NCBI GenBank assembly: GCA_002471805.1
Contig: DKQR01000225.1
Location: 1 to 12,718, forward strand
Direction of reading: 5' to 3'
Length of the DNA: 12,718 nt
DNA from: Fidelibacterota bacterium UBA7303
GTDB taxonomy: Bacteria > Fidelibacterota > Marinisomatia > Marinisomatales > UBA1611
Shown here in pieces: positions 1 to 6,678 of the stretch. The notes beneath the pieces are model-generated. The model worked only from the letters and a program-made list of their open reading frames with translations, was not told the origin of the DNA and did not search any database. Within the stretch, counting starts at the first letter, position 1, and each line of letters starts with the position of its first letter. The translations under genes and the position numbers were made by a program.

Positions 1-169
1 TACCCCAAATAGATACATTCAGCGATTGGTTGGAATTCAGAGAATTAATAGACCAGAAATTAGTTGTTTAAATATTAATGCGTGGTAATGAAGTAATACT
101 GAATGCGATAAATAGTTTTAAATTTCATTAATCAAATGAAGTAGATTTACTCACAACATAAACAAATTC

Positions 170-175
170 GAGGAA
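170..175 (+). promoter_or_regulatory. Ribosome binding site of the first prepilin gene
   Basis: GAGGAA lies about 5 bases before the ATG at 181 and supports that start. It is the only clear Shine-Dalgarno sequence in the pilin cluster. The 180 bases before this gene hold no coding region that I can support and no convincing sigma-70 or sigma-54 promoter, although the promoter of the cluster is presumably here. Confidence 0.6.
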
Positions 176-180
176 ATGAT

Positions 181-888
181 ATGAAACAAATTAAAAAAAC
201 AGCTCAGAGCGGTTTTACGCTGATCGAACTTATTGCCGTGATGGTTATACTGGGCATCCTGGCAGCGGTCATTATCCCTGCCATTGGCAGTCTTACTGCC
301 GGGGCTTACCAGTCAAATGCCCAGACCATGTATGGTGCCATTAAAAATTCTGTGAACAATCAAGCGGTAAAAGCTTCAATGACAGGCTCCCGGTTGAAAC
401 AATTTCCTGTAATTAGTTCGTCTACCTTAAATACCTATCTGGATGCCTGGATAGAAGATTATGATAAGGAATACTGGGTGCAATGGCAATTTGATAATCA
501 TGTTGGCAATGCAATTGCCACAGATAATGCAGCTGCCGCAGCTATTTTCGGTTACTTCCCGCATGGAATCCCAGCATCAGTGAGTAATGGAGGAGCAGCG
601 GTAGATATATCGAGTGTCGGAAGTGCTGCAAATACCAGTCAGGAAGATGTTTATTATATTGTTTATGCTCCGATAACCACATTGGATGGAACAGATGGTG
701 GAGTAGAATTTGATGGATTTACATTATCACTATGGCATGATGATAATCAGAACCATGCATACAATGGGGCTATATCAAGTGGTAATGGTTCGGCTGCTCA
801 GGCAGCTTTAGGCGTTGCTGCTACTCTCAATAATGATGCAGTTGTTTCTGATGAGTATTGGCATTTGTCAGCAAAAGCAGCAGATTAA
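181..888 (+). CDS. Type IV prepilin, probable major-type pilin
   Basis: A 235-residue prepilin. The short basic leader ends at Gly11, followed by F12-T-L-I-E16, the classical prepilin peptidase site with Glu at mature position 5. A hydrophobic alpha-helix runs to about residue 40. After cleavage and N-methylation the protein would sit in the inner membrane and be assembled into a pilus or pseudopilus. The globular part contains the motif FGYFPHG near residue 123 and an acidic D-D-N-Q-N stretch near residue 205, both found again in the next gene. A strong terminator-like hairpin directly follows, as is common when a major subunit must be made in excess of its downstream minor subunits. I infer the major-pilin role from its first place, its good ribosome binding site and this terminator. 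No pilus motor, secretin or prepilin peptidase gene is in the window. Confidence 0.88.
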   Translation: MKQIKKTAQSGFTLIELIAVMVILGILAAVIIPAIGSLTAGAYQSNAQTMYGAIKNSVNNQAVKASMTGSRLKQFPVISSSTLNTYLDAWIEDYDKEYWVQWQFDNHVGNAIATDNAAAAAIFGYFPHGIPASVSNGGAAVDISSVGSAANTSQEDVYYIVYAPITTLDGTDGGVEFDGFTLSLWHDDNQNHAYNGAISSGNGSAAQAALGVAATLNNDAVVSDEYWHLSAKAAD

Positions 889-920
889 TTTTAATTAATT
901 GAAATTATATTCTTATAATA

Positions 921-948
921 AAAACGCCGGTATACACCGGCGTTTTTT
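921..948 (+). terminator. Rho-independent terminator-like hairpin after the first pilin gene
   Basis: AAAACGCCGGT (921-931) and ACCGGCGTTTT (936-946) form a perfect 11-bp stem closed by a 4-base loop (932-935). A T-tract follows (TTTTTTGTTTTT, 943-954). This is a textbook intrinsic terminator. Partial read-through would set the ratio of the first pilin to the genes below. The hairpin lies inside the longest open reading frame of the next gene, which argues that that gene starts at or after 947. Confidence 0.85.
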
Positions 949-1660
949 GTTTTTCCGATCTTTACTAGAAGGCTGCAGCTCAAAGAAACTGGGCAGTATA
1001 TCAGTTGTTCTGGTGACTCTATCATTTTTCATCATGTTTGTGTACAATGCCTGTGGCGGTATTTCAAACCATGAAAAGGCTGTGGCGGATATGTTCTATG
1101 CGATAAAAGGCCACCTTGACGCTCCAATACAGAAAAAAGATGGGTCTAAGAAGATCACCTTGACTAGCGCATTAAAAGATAGAATGGAAGCGGGGAAATC
1201 GATGGCTATTCACACCTATCCAGAAGGATCAGAGTTCAAAGACTGGAACACGGACGGCAACAAGTACCTGAAAGAGTGGGTGGGCGATTTTGATGAGACC
1301 CGCTGGGCCCAGATCACTGTTGAGAATATTTTTGCCAACGGACCTGCGGTAGCAAAAGAACACAAGAAAACAAATGCTGTCCTGTTTGGTTATTTTCCCC
1401 ATGGACTGCCTTTTGTCTTTGGCGGCGAAGGTGCCAACTACGAAGACGTGTACTGGATCTTTTATGCGCCCCTTACCACCAAGGCCGGTGAAGCGAAAGG
1501 AATTGATAAAAATGGTTATCACCTATCGGCCTACAGGGATGGAGACCAAAACGGAGCACTTGGGGCTTTTATTGGGAGCAGGATTGCAGATGGAACACTG
1601 ACGGTACTTCCCGGCGATGATGAAGAGATACCGGAATTAAAATATACTTCCATGCCATAG
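947..1660 (+). CDS. Pilin-like paralogue without a prepilin cleavage motif
   Basis: About 237 residues from the TTG at 947. The frame is open back to a TTG at 899, but that stretch encodes the terminator hairpin, so I prefer 947. The start is uncertain and neither choice has a Shine-Dalgarno sequence. The C-terminal half clearly matches the preceding pilin: both have FGYFPHG followed by a Pro-containing segment, then E-D-V-Y-(Y/W)-I-(V/F)-Y-A-P-(I/L)-T-T, then a D-x-(D)-x-Q-N stretch. After the hydrophobic segment, A-D-M-F-Y-A-I-K matches the pilin's T-M-Y-G-A-I-K. The N-terminus has no G-F-T-L-I-E. Instead, a K-K pair precedes a hydrophobic run ending in V-Y-N-A-C-G-G, which resembles a signal anchor or an imperfect lipobox. 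It may be a membrane-anchored or lipidated relative of the pilin, such as an assembly partner or initiator. It could also be a decayed copy, though the long intact frame argues against decay. Confidence 0.7.
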   Translation: MFFRSLLEGCSSKKLGSISVVLVTLSFFIMFVYNACGGISNHEKAVADMFYAIKGHLDAPIQKKDGSKKITLTSALKDRMEAGKSMAIHTYPEGSEFKDWNTDGNKYLKEWVGDFDETRWAQITVENIFANGPAVAKEHKKTNAVLFGYFPHGLPFVFGGEGANYEDVYWIFYAPLTTKAGEAKGIDKNGYHLSAYRDGDQNGALGAFIGSRIADGTLTVLPGDDEEIPELKYTSMP

Positions 1661-1700
1661 ATTGCATCTGTCACTTTATCGTTTAAATACTTGAAAAATT

Positions 1701-1724
1701 CGCCGAAATTTATCGGCGTTTTTT
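1701..1724 (+). terminator. Second terminator-like hairpin abutting a start codon
   Basis: CGCCGA (1701-1706) pairs with TCGGCG (1713-1718) across a 6-base loop, and TTTTTT follows (1719-1724). The ATG of the FimT-like gene starts at the very next base, 1725. The stem core resembles the hairpin at 921-948. It can act as a weak terminator, or as an RNA structure controlling the next start codon, which has no Shine-Dalgarno sequence. Confidence 0.65.
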
Positions 1725-2186
1725 ATGCGTAGAACGTTAACAGGATTTACAATGATCGAACTGATTGCCATTATGGTAATCGCTGGTATCTTGGGCACAT
1801 CTGTGGTTTCCACATACAGCAATTATAATAAATGGCTGAATATCAATGAAGAACTCCAAGCCATGGTCCGCAGAATACAAAATGCCCGTGACTATTGTAT
1901 GGCCAAGGGCGAACCTTTTCATTTTTCTATCAATACTGATAACGAATCGTACATTCTGCAGTACAAATCTAGCCCATCAACCCTGATTCTTCCTGGTGAA
2001 ACTGCCAACACATTCACCATGCCAAGCTATATAGATTTTACCTCCGTTACCGGTTTTAGCTCCGGATCGTTGGAGTTTAATATCCTTGGAGAACCTACAA
2101 CAAACACCAATGCGGTGATCAATATCAATGATGGCGATCGAACGATCACTATTGTTGCTCCGACGGGATATATTTATGTTCAATAA
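1725..2186 (+). CDS. FimT/GspH-like minor prepilin
   Basis: A 153-residue minor pseudopilin. The leader M-R-R-T-L-T-G7 precedes F8-T-M-I-E12, so the peptidase site and the Glu at mature position 5 are intact. A hydrophobic helix extends to about residue 30. The following segment (R-R-I-Q-N-A-R-D-Y-C, near residues 45-55) has the A-R pattern seen after the helix in GspH/FimT proteins. The C-terminus alternates short beta strands around I-L-G-E-P and I-T-I-V-A-P-T-G-Y-I, as in that family's G-x-x-x-x core and final strand. The start is fixed by an in-frame stop at 1692-1694 and by the lack of another ATG. The stop overlaps the next gene's ATG region by 11 bases, indicating translational coupling. 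GspH/FimT proteins are minor subunits that help prime pilus assembly. Confidence 0.82.
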   Translation: MRRTLTGFTMIELIAIMVIAGILGTSVVSTYSNYNKWLNINEELQAMVRRIQNARDYCMAKGEPFHFSINTDNESYILQYKSSPSTLILPGETANTFTMPSYIDFTSVTGFSSGSLEFNILGEPTTNTNAVININDGDRTITIVAPTGYIYVQ

Positions 2187-3291
2187 ACGCATTTCATTCC
2201 CAGGATATGCAGTTACGGAAATCTTGCTGGCGGTGGTCATTATTTCTATTGCCTTTATTGAAATTTCCCGGGCCTATGCTAATATAAGTAATACAGCAAC
2301 ATCTGCTATTTCCATGTCTCTTTCGAGTAATCTTGCACATGCCGCTATGGAGCGGGTTATGGCTCAGGATTTTGATGCTAAGGGGAATGAAAATGGTGAT
2401 TATGCATTAGTATTTGATGGGAATGGTGATTATGCGGATGTTGGCAATGTCGCCACAGGAGTACAGTCTATTTCGTTCTGGATAGAAGTAGATGATATTA
2501 CTTCCCATACAGATTATGTTATTGATCTCAATGGTACAGATTATATCAAAATTGTTGATGGCGAAGTAACAGTAAATAATATTTCATCGCCGACATATTA
2601 TGTTAATGGTATTAGCGGGGAGCGAACCATTGCAACAATAGATGCCTGGTATCATGTTGCGGTTACCACCGCCACCGGTATCAATGCTTCGGATGTAGAT
2701 ATAGGCAGGGTTGAAGGTGTTGGATATCTTGATGGGAGAATAGACCAAGTACGGATCTGGAATGATGTACGGACTGCCACCGAAATTAAAACCAATTATA
2801 ATCGTTCCCTTTCTAATCCATATGGCGATGGGAATATTGTACTTTGTCTCATGATGAATAGTGGTTCGGGCAATATTGTTTACGATCACAGTTCCAGTAT
2901 GAACCATGGTTCAATCGTTAATGCTGTCTGGACCAGCCAGTTTAGAAGCTGGTCTTCAACCTTGGGCCGGGAAGGTGAAACTGTATGGTCAAATTATAAT
3001 GATGTGGATGATTTTAACGGTATTTCCTTTAAGGACAGCGATTATACGGGTCTCGATGCGAGCAGCGACAATTTCAGTGGATTGGGTGGGCGCATCGCAG
3101 TGAAATATGTTTCATTAAATACCGGTACAAACCCGTATAGTTTTGATAATTCCGGATCGCCAACAGATTTTAAACAGATCACCATAAAAGTGGGTATCCC
3201 CGGTACATCTGATTCCACTCAGCTGGATGCCATTAAATCCTCCAAGGCGGCCCAAGACTACGCCTTAACCTTTTCTCCCTATGGCAGCTAA
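2176..3291 (+). CDS. PilV/MshD-like minor prepilin with an inserted LamG domain
   Basis: 371 residues from the ATG at 2176. The frame opens earlier, at 2128, but the 2176 start gives a proper short prepilin leader. Gly10 precedes Y11-A-V-T-E15, so mature Phe1 is replaced by Tyr and Glu5 is kept. The helix runs to about residue 35. A typical post-helix segment, M-E-R-V-M-A-Q-D-F-D (58-67), is interrupted by a LamG/concanavalin-A-like domain at about 77-252 (A-L-x-F-D-G-x-x-D-Y, I-S-F-W, W-Y-H-V, I-D-Q-V-x-x-W-N). The pilin domain then resumes with T-L-G-R-E-G-E-T-V-W and Y-N-D-V-D-D-F-N-G (262-282), characteristic of MshD/PilV-like pseudopilins. LamG domains bind glycans or proteins, so a display or adhesion role at the pilus tip is a reasonable inference. 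The stop overlaps the next start by 11 bases. Confidence 0.8.
   Translation: MFNKRISFPGYAVTEILLAVVIISIAFIEISRAYANISNTATSAISMSLSSNLAHAAMERVMAQDFDAKGNENGDYALVFDGNGDYADVGNVATGVQSISFWIEVDDITSHTDYVIDLNGTDYIKIVDGEVTVNNISSPTYYVNGISGERTIATIDAWYHVAVTTATGINASDVDIGRVEGVGYLDGRIDQVRIWNDVRTATEIKTNYNRSLSNPYGDGNIVLCLMMNSGSGNIVYDHSSSMNHGSIVNAVWTSQFRSWSSTLGREGETVWSNYNDVDDFNGISFKDSDYTGLDASSDNFSGLGGRIAVKYVSLNTGTNPYSFDNSGSPTDFKQITIKVGIPGTSDSTQLDAIKSSKAAQDYALTFSPYGS
2404..2763 (+). repeat. LamG domain repeat, copy 1 (inside the PilV-like gene)
   Basis: This stretch encodes the part of the LamG domain shared with 4195-4557. The two copies align with a single-codon indel near 2725/4516 and are about 70% identical in protein by my count. 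Many third-codon positions differ, so the copies are not recent. The identical protein core includes I-D-L-N-G-T-D-Y-I-K-I-V and G-E-V-T-V-N-N-I. Confidence 0.8.
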
Positions 3292-3820
3292 ACACATATT
3301 AAAAATGAGGACCAGGGGATTTACCCTGATCGAAATGATTGCTGCCATGGTTCTAGCATCGATTGTGATGTCTGCCGTCGGTTTAATGGCCCGAGGAACA
3401 ATGATGAACCTTGTTTATACTAATAGTATAGTAGATATGAATAAAGATGCGGAATTTGCCCAGCGCAATTTCGTTATGCATATCAATGGTGTTTCTTCAT
3501 TCACCGATGGCAGCCTTACGGCGACACAGTTGCGTTTTACCAGCTATCTTAGCGCAGCAACCTATGTTTATCAAATCAGCGCATCTGACAGTACGATAAA
3601 GTATTCCAGAACTATCTCCGGCAATACATCAACGGGCATCCTAGCAGATGGGGTTATTAATGGGAAATTTGTTTATAAGGATAAATACAACCAAAACCTG
3701 ACAACCCCTACAGATGCGACTATCAAAGGTATAGAATTAACCTTTGACCTGATCCGGGGCGAAGACAAACATTCCTATACCACCTTTGTTATGCCGGACG
3801 ACATTCATCTGAGCTTATGA
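3281..3820 (+). CDS. PilW/MshO/GspJ-like minor prepilin
   Basis: 179 residues from the ATG at 3281, with the in-frame ATG at 3305 (residue 9) as an equally plausible start giving a shorter leader. Gly13 precedes F14-T-L-I-E18, an intact prepilin peptidase site, and a hydrophobic helix follows to about residue 38. The rest (D-M-N-K-D-A-E-F-A-Q-R-N-F, then a series of beta strands) fits GspJ/PilW-type pseudopilins, whose post-helix region begins with a similar D-x-x-x-A pattern. The gene overlaps its upstream neighbour by 11 bases and its downstream neighbour by 4 (ATGA), so the trio is translationally coupled. There is no Shine-Dalgarno sequence of its own. The exact subfamily among MshO, PilW and GspJ cannot be settled by eye. 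Confidence 0.8.
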   Translation: MAAKHILKMRTRGFTLIEMIAAMVLASIVMSAVGLMARGTMMNLVYTNSIVDMNKDAEFAQRNFVMHINGVSSFTDGSLTATQLRFTSYLSAATYVYQISASDSTIKYSRTISGNTSTGILADGVINGKFVYKDKYNQNLTTPTDATIKGIELTFDLIRGEDKHSYTTFVMPDDIHLSL

Positions 3821-4734
3821 AATTTCTTCGCAAATCCCAGAATGGTGTTTTTATCAGTGTATTTGCCATGGCCACAGTGCTGCTCATGACCATTATGATC
3901 AGTTTTATGGCAGACCGGGTATTAAACTTACTGGCGAACCAGGCAGATGTTTTTTCGCAAAGACATGTTTACTGGCTTTCCTATTCCGGGATGGAGGTAT
4001 TGGCCACAGATCGTTTTGCTGGGTTGAACCTGGGACCAAACAGCTATAGTTTGGCAGGGGGAACAATTACAGCAACTGGAAGTGCCAGCGGAATCCACAA
4101 TGGGGGCAACAAAACAAATGTAGTTACATCTAAAGGATCAGATGGTAACAGTGTTTACAATCTGAAATGGACTGTTGGCAACCCTGTATATTCTGCCCTG
4201 TCTTTTGATGGCAGTAATGATTATGTGGATATTGGAAATGTTTTTAATGGTGTTAAGACCATTTCGTTCTGGATACACATAGATGATATCACATCCAATA
4301 CGGATCAGGTCATTGATCTGAATGGCACCGATTATATCAAGATTGTAAATGGAGAAGTAACAGTGAATAATATTGATACTCCAACCTATTATGTCAATAG
4401 TGTGTCCGGGGAACAAACCATAACAGCCGTTGATACCTGGTATCATGTGGTGGTAACTACGGCAACAGGGATTGATGTCAATGATATGGATATTGGCCGT
4501 TTAGAAGGTGACATCGATTTTATGGACGGTTTGATTGATCAGGTTGCGTTATGGAATACAACATTCAACATTAATCAGGTGCGATCTCTGTATATCCAAG
4601 GCAGGGGTTTTGATGTCAGCACCTTTGCAAGCGGAAACCTGAAAGGATATTGGCCTTTTGAAAATAATGCCAATGATGGTTCAGGGAACAGCCATAACGG
4701 TACAAATACTGGAGCTACATATACGGGATCATAA
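3817..4734 (+). CDS. PilX/MshP-like minor pilin with a C-terminal LamG domain
   Basis: 305 residues; the start overlaps the upstream stop as ATGA. The N-terminus Q-N-G10-V-F-I-S followed by a long hydrophobic stretch (about 11-32) is the PilX/MshP type, which lacks the Glu at mature position 5. Y-W-L-S-Y-S-G-M-E (52-60) is the usual post-helix motif of this group. A pilin-like beta region extends to about residue 124. A LamG domain fills 127-305 and ends with the family's D-G-S-G-N-x-H-x-G motif just before the stop. Unlike the PilV-like protein, the domain is appended at the C-terminus rather than inserted. PilX-type subunits cap or prime pili and affect adhesion, so a lectin-like head is plausible. 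This is the last gene of the cluster; I see no clear terminator in the 140-base gap that follows. Confidence 0.78.
   Translation: MKFLRKSQNGVFISVFAMATVLLMTIMISFMADRVLNLLANQADVFSQRHVYWLSYSGMEVLATDRFAGLNLGPNSYSLAGGTITATGSASGIHNGGNKTNVVTSKGSDGNSVYNLKWTVGNPVYSALSFDGSNDYVDIGNVFNGVKTISFWIHIDDITSNTDQVIDLNGTDYIKIVNGEVTVNNIDTPTYYVNSVSGEQTITAVDTWYHVVVTTATGIDVNDMDIGRLEGDIDFMDGLIDQVALWNTTFNINQVRSLYIQGRGFDVSTFASGNLKGYWPFENNANDGSGNSHNGTNTGATYTGS
4195..4557 (+). repeat. LamG domain repeat, copy 2 (C-terminus of the PilX-like gene)
   Basis: Partner of 2404-2763. The domain is shared by two neighbouring genes whose pilin parts are otherwise unrelated, so it was copied from one gene to the other or both received it from a common source. 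The amount of synonymous difference indicates an old event with the protein kept under selection. Confidence 0.8.
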
Positions 4735-4874
4735 TCCTAAGCCTTTATCCTAGTTCAGCAAAATCAGATGTGGATGCTGACTGCACATTGTAAGCGTAGA
4801 AAATGAAGGCTATATTCTCCTAACATAATTCTAACAAAACAAAATCTTATTGTTATTGGAGCAGGTCTAATAAT

Positions 4875-6653
4875 ATGAAATATTATATACATTCATTTAC
4901 GAATAGAACCGTATTAATCCTGACCCTGCTGGGCCTGAGCACGCTGCTTTATGCCGGTGCCGACACCACAGGAAATAGTGTCAACTGGATCCTGCTGATC
5001 ACCAGTCTTTTTGGCGGTCTGGGCATGTTTCTCTACGGCATGGAAATGATGAGCGACGGTATGAAGGTCACTGCTGGCAACAAAATGCGCACCATCCTGG
5101 AAAAACTCACTTCCAACCGTTTCCTGGCGGTGGGAGTAGGAGCTTTTGTGACTATGGTCATCCAGAGCAGTAGTGCTACCACGGTGATGCTGGTGAGCTT
5201 TGTCAACTCGGGCCTTTTAAGCTTTGCTCAAGGACTTGGTGTGATCCTGGGGTCCAATATTGGCTCCACCGTGACGGCCCAGATCGTGGCTTTTAAAATC
5301 ACGGACTATGCCCTGGTACTGATCGCCATTGGTGCAATCATGTCCCTGTTCTCTAAAAAAGATACTGCAAAGAATATCGGTTTTGTAATACTGGGTTTTG
5401 GACTGTTATTCTACGGTATGAAGGTTATGTCCGATACCATGAAGCCGCTGCGATCCAATCCCACATTCAATTCGATCCTGGTGAGTTTTGAGAACCCCTT
5501 TATGGGTATCTTGGCAGGAGCAGTGTTTACTGCCTTGGTACAAAGCAGCAGCGCTACCACAGGGATCGTAATCACCCTGGCCAGCGGCGGTTCCATTACC
5601 TTAGAAGCGGGGATCCCGCTGATCTTTGGTGCCAATATAGGCACCTGTGTCACGGCGCTGTTAGCGGGGCTTAATGCTTCCCGGGAAGCAAAGCGGGTAG
5701 CCATTGCCCATGTGACATTCAATGTGATCGGTGTGGCCGTTTTCTGTTTCTGGATACCCACATTCGCAGATATTGTGGCCCAGACATCGGACAATGTGCC
5801 GCGGCAAATCGCCAATGCCCACACCATTTTTAACATCATCGCTACCGTTATTTTCATTCCTTTTACCACAATAATTGCTGATTTGATCATCAGGTTTTTC
5901 CCGGACAAGGAAGAAGTACGCAATATTGAAAAAGCAGCGGTCTTAAACCTGGATGAAAGTGTGCTCAGTTACCCAGCTGCTGCCATTAGTAATACCCAGG
6001 CCGAAATTCGCGGTGTAGTGGGGCTAATGGAACGGGTGATAGGTTCGCTGGTTAACCCGTTTATATCCGATGAACTGTCAGGTGATGTTGAAGACCCTGA
6101 TCAGGATTTTCAAAAAGGGCTGTATGTACGGCTGGACAAGATCGGCCAATTAAACCAATCCATTCTGGATTACCTGGTCAAGATCAGTAACGAAGAGCTT
6201 AATGAAAATCAGTCCCGGGAGATATTTACCCTGGTCTCAGTAGTGAATTACCTGGAATCAATCCGCAGTGCTGTGGAAATGCGATACAGTAATCTCATGG
6301 ATAAGAAAGAGACGCTGGAGGGAGAATTCTCGGAAGATGGGCAGAATGATTTGGCGGCTTACCACTTAAAAATGATCAAGCAATTAAGCCGTATTGGCAA
6401 ATTTTTTAAAAAGTATAATCCTAAAAAGGCGGAAAAAATTGTGGCCAAGGGAGAAAAATACAAGGGTTTGGAGGAAAAATACCGACTGGCTCACATCAAT
6501 CGGGCCAGTGCCGGAAAAACTGGTTCCAGCGTTGCGGACCACCTGCACCTGGAACTGATGGACCTGCTAAAAGAAATCAGTGTCTTTATTGATCTGATTG
6601 CTTCGAGTTTGCTTCAGTTGCAAACGATTGATAAAGAGTTAACATCCAATTAA
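4875..6653 (+). CDS. Na+/phosphate cotransporter with PhoU-like C-terminal domain
   Basis: A 592-residue inner-membrane transporter of the NptA/YjbB (Na/Pi cotransporter, NPT2-like) family, which couples phosphate movement to the sodium gradient. The diagnostic inverted-repeat motif QSSSATT occurs twice, at 97-103 and 223-229. Each is followed by a G-(S/A)-N-I-G-(S/T)-x-V-T motif (126-134 and 252-260). The N-terminus has a hydrophobic segment at about 12-27 that may be a signal peptide or first helix, and hydrophobic helices continue to about residue 340. From about 375 the protein is hydrophilic and helical, as in the PhoU-like regulatory tail of this family. The length fits the two-domain form. 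GGAGCAGG at 4858-4865 may be the ribosome binding site, with long spacing. The gene stands alone and converges on the lipoprotein array with a gap of only 25 bases. Direction of transport (uptake or export) cannot be told from sequence. Confidence 0.92.
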   Translation: MKYYIHSFTNRTVLILTLLGLSTLLYAGADTTGNSVNWILLITSLFGGLGMFLYGMEMMSDGMKVTAGNKMRTILEKLTSNRFLAVGVGAFVTMVIQSSSATTVMLVSFVNSGLLSFAQGLGVILGSNIGSTVTAQIVAFKITDYALVLIAIGAIMSLFSKKDTAKNIGFVILGFGLLFYGMKVMSDTMKPLRSNPTFNSILVSFENPFMGILAGAVFTALVQSSSATTGIVITLASGGSITLEAGIPLIFGANIGTCVTALLAGLNASREAKRVAIAHVTFNVIGVAVFCFWIPTFADIVAQTSDNVPRQIANAHTIFNIIATVIFIPFTTIIADLIIRFFPDKEEVRNIEKAAVLNLDESVLSYPAAAISNTQAEIRGVVGLMERVIGSLVNPFISDELSGDVEDPDQDFQKGLYVRLDKIGQLNQSILDYLVKISNEELNENQSREIFTLVSVVNYLESIRSAVEMRYSNLMDKKETLEGEFSEDGQNDLAAYHLKMIKQLSRIGKFFKKYNPKKAEKIVAKGEKYKGLEEKYRLAHINRASAGKTGSSVADHLHLELMDLLKEISVFIDLIASSLLQLQTIDKELTSN

Positions 6654-6678
6654 CAATAAGAAATAAAATTATTTAGTT

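Noticed and set aside
899..946. TTG at 899 as start of the second pilin-like gene
   Set aside because: The added 16 codons are the terminator hairpin itself and there is no ribosome binding site; the coding look begins only later.
2584..2907. Minus-strand open frame across the LamG domain, with a similar one at 4138-4446
   Set aside because: Both are antisense to the repeated LamG coding sequence. Their resemblance to each other simply reflects that repeat.
2404..4557. Recent gene conversion between the two LamG copies
   Set aside because: Third-codon positions differ throughout and no long run of identical DNA is visible, so a recent event is unlikely even though the protein is well conserved.
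4755..4780. TCAGCA/TGCTGA inverted repeat after the pilin cluster as a terminator
   Set aside because: Only 6 bp with a 14-base loop and no T-tract follows; too weak to call.
5411..5923. 170-codon open frame on the minus strand inside the phosphate transporter gene
   Set aside because: It is antisense to a well-supported membrane protein, has no family look and no ribosome binding site; a shadow of the codon bias of the plus-strand gene.
6661..6674. AAATAA-AA-TTATTT palindrome between the convergent transporter and lipoprotein genes
   Set aside because: It is made of A and T only and has a 2-base loop, so it cannot form a stable hairpin. Bidirectional termination here is plausible, but the sequence does not show it.
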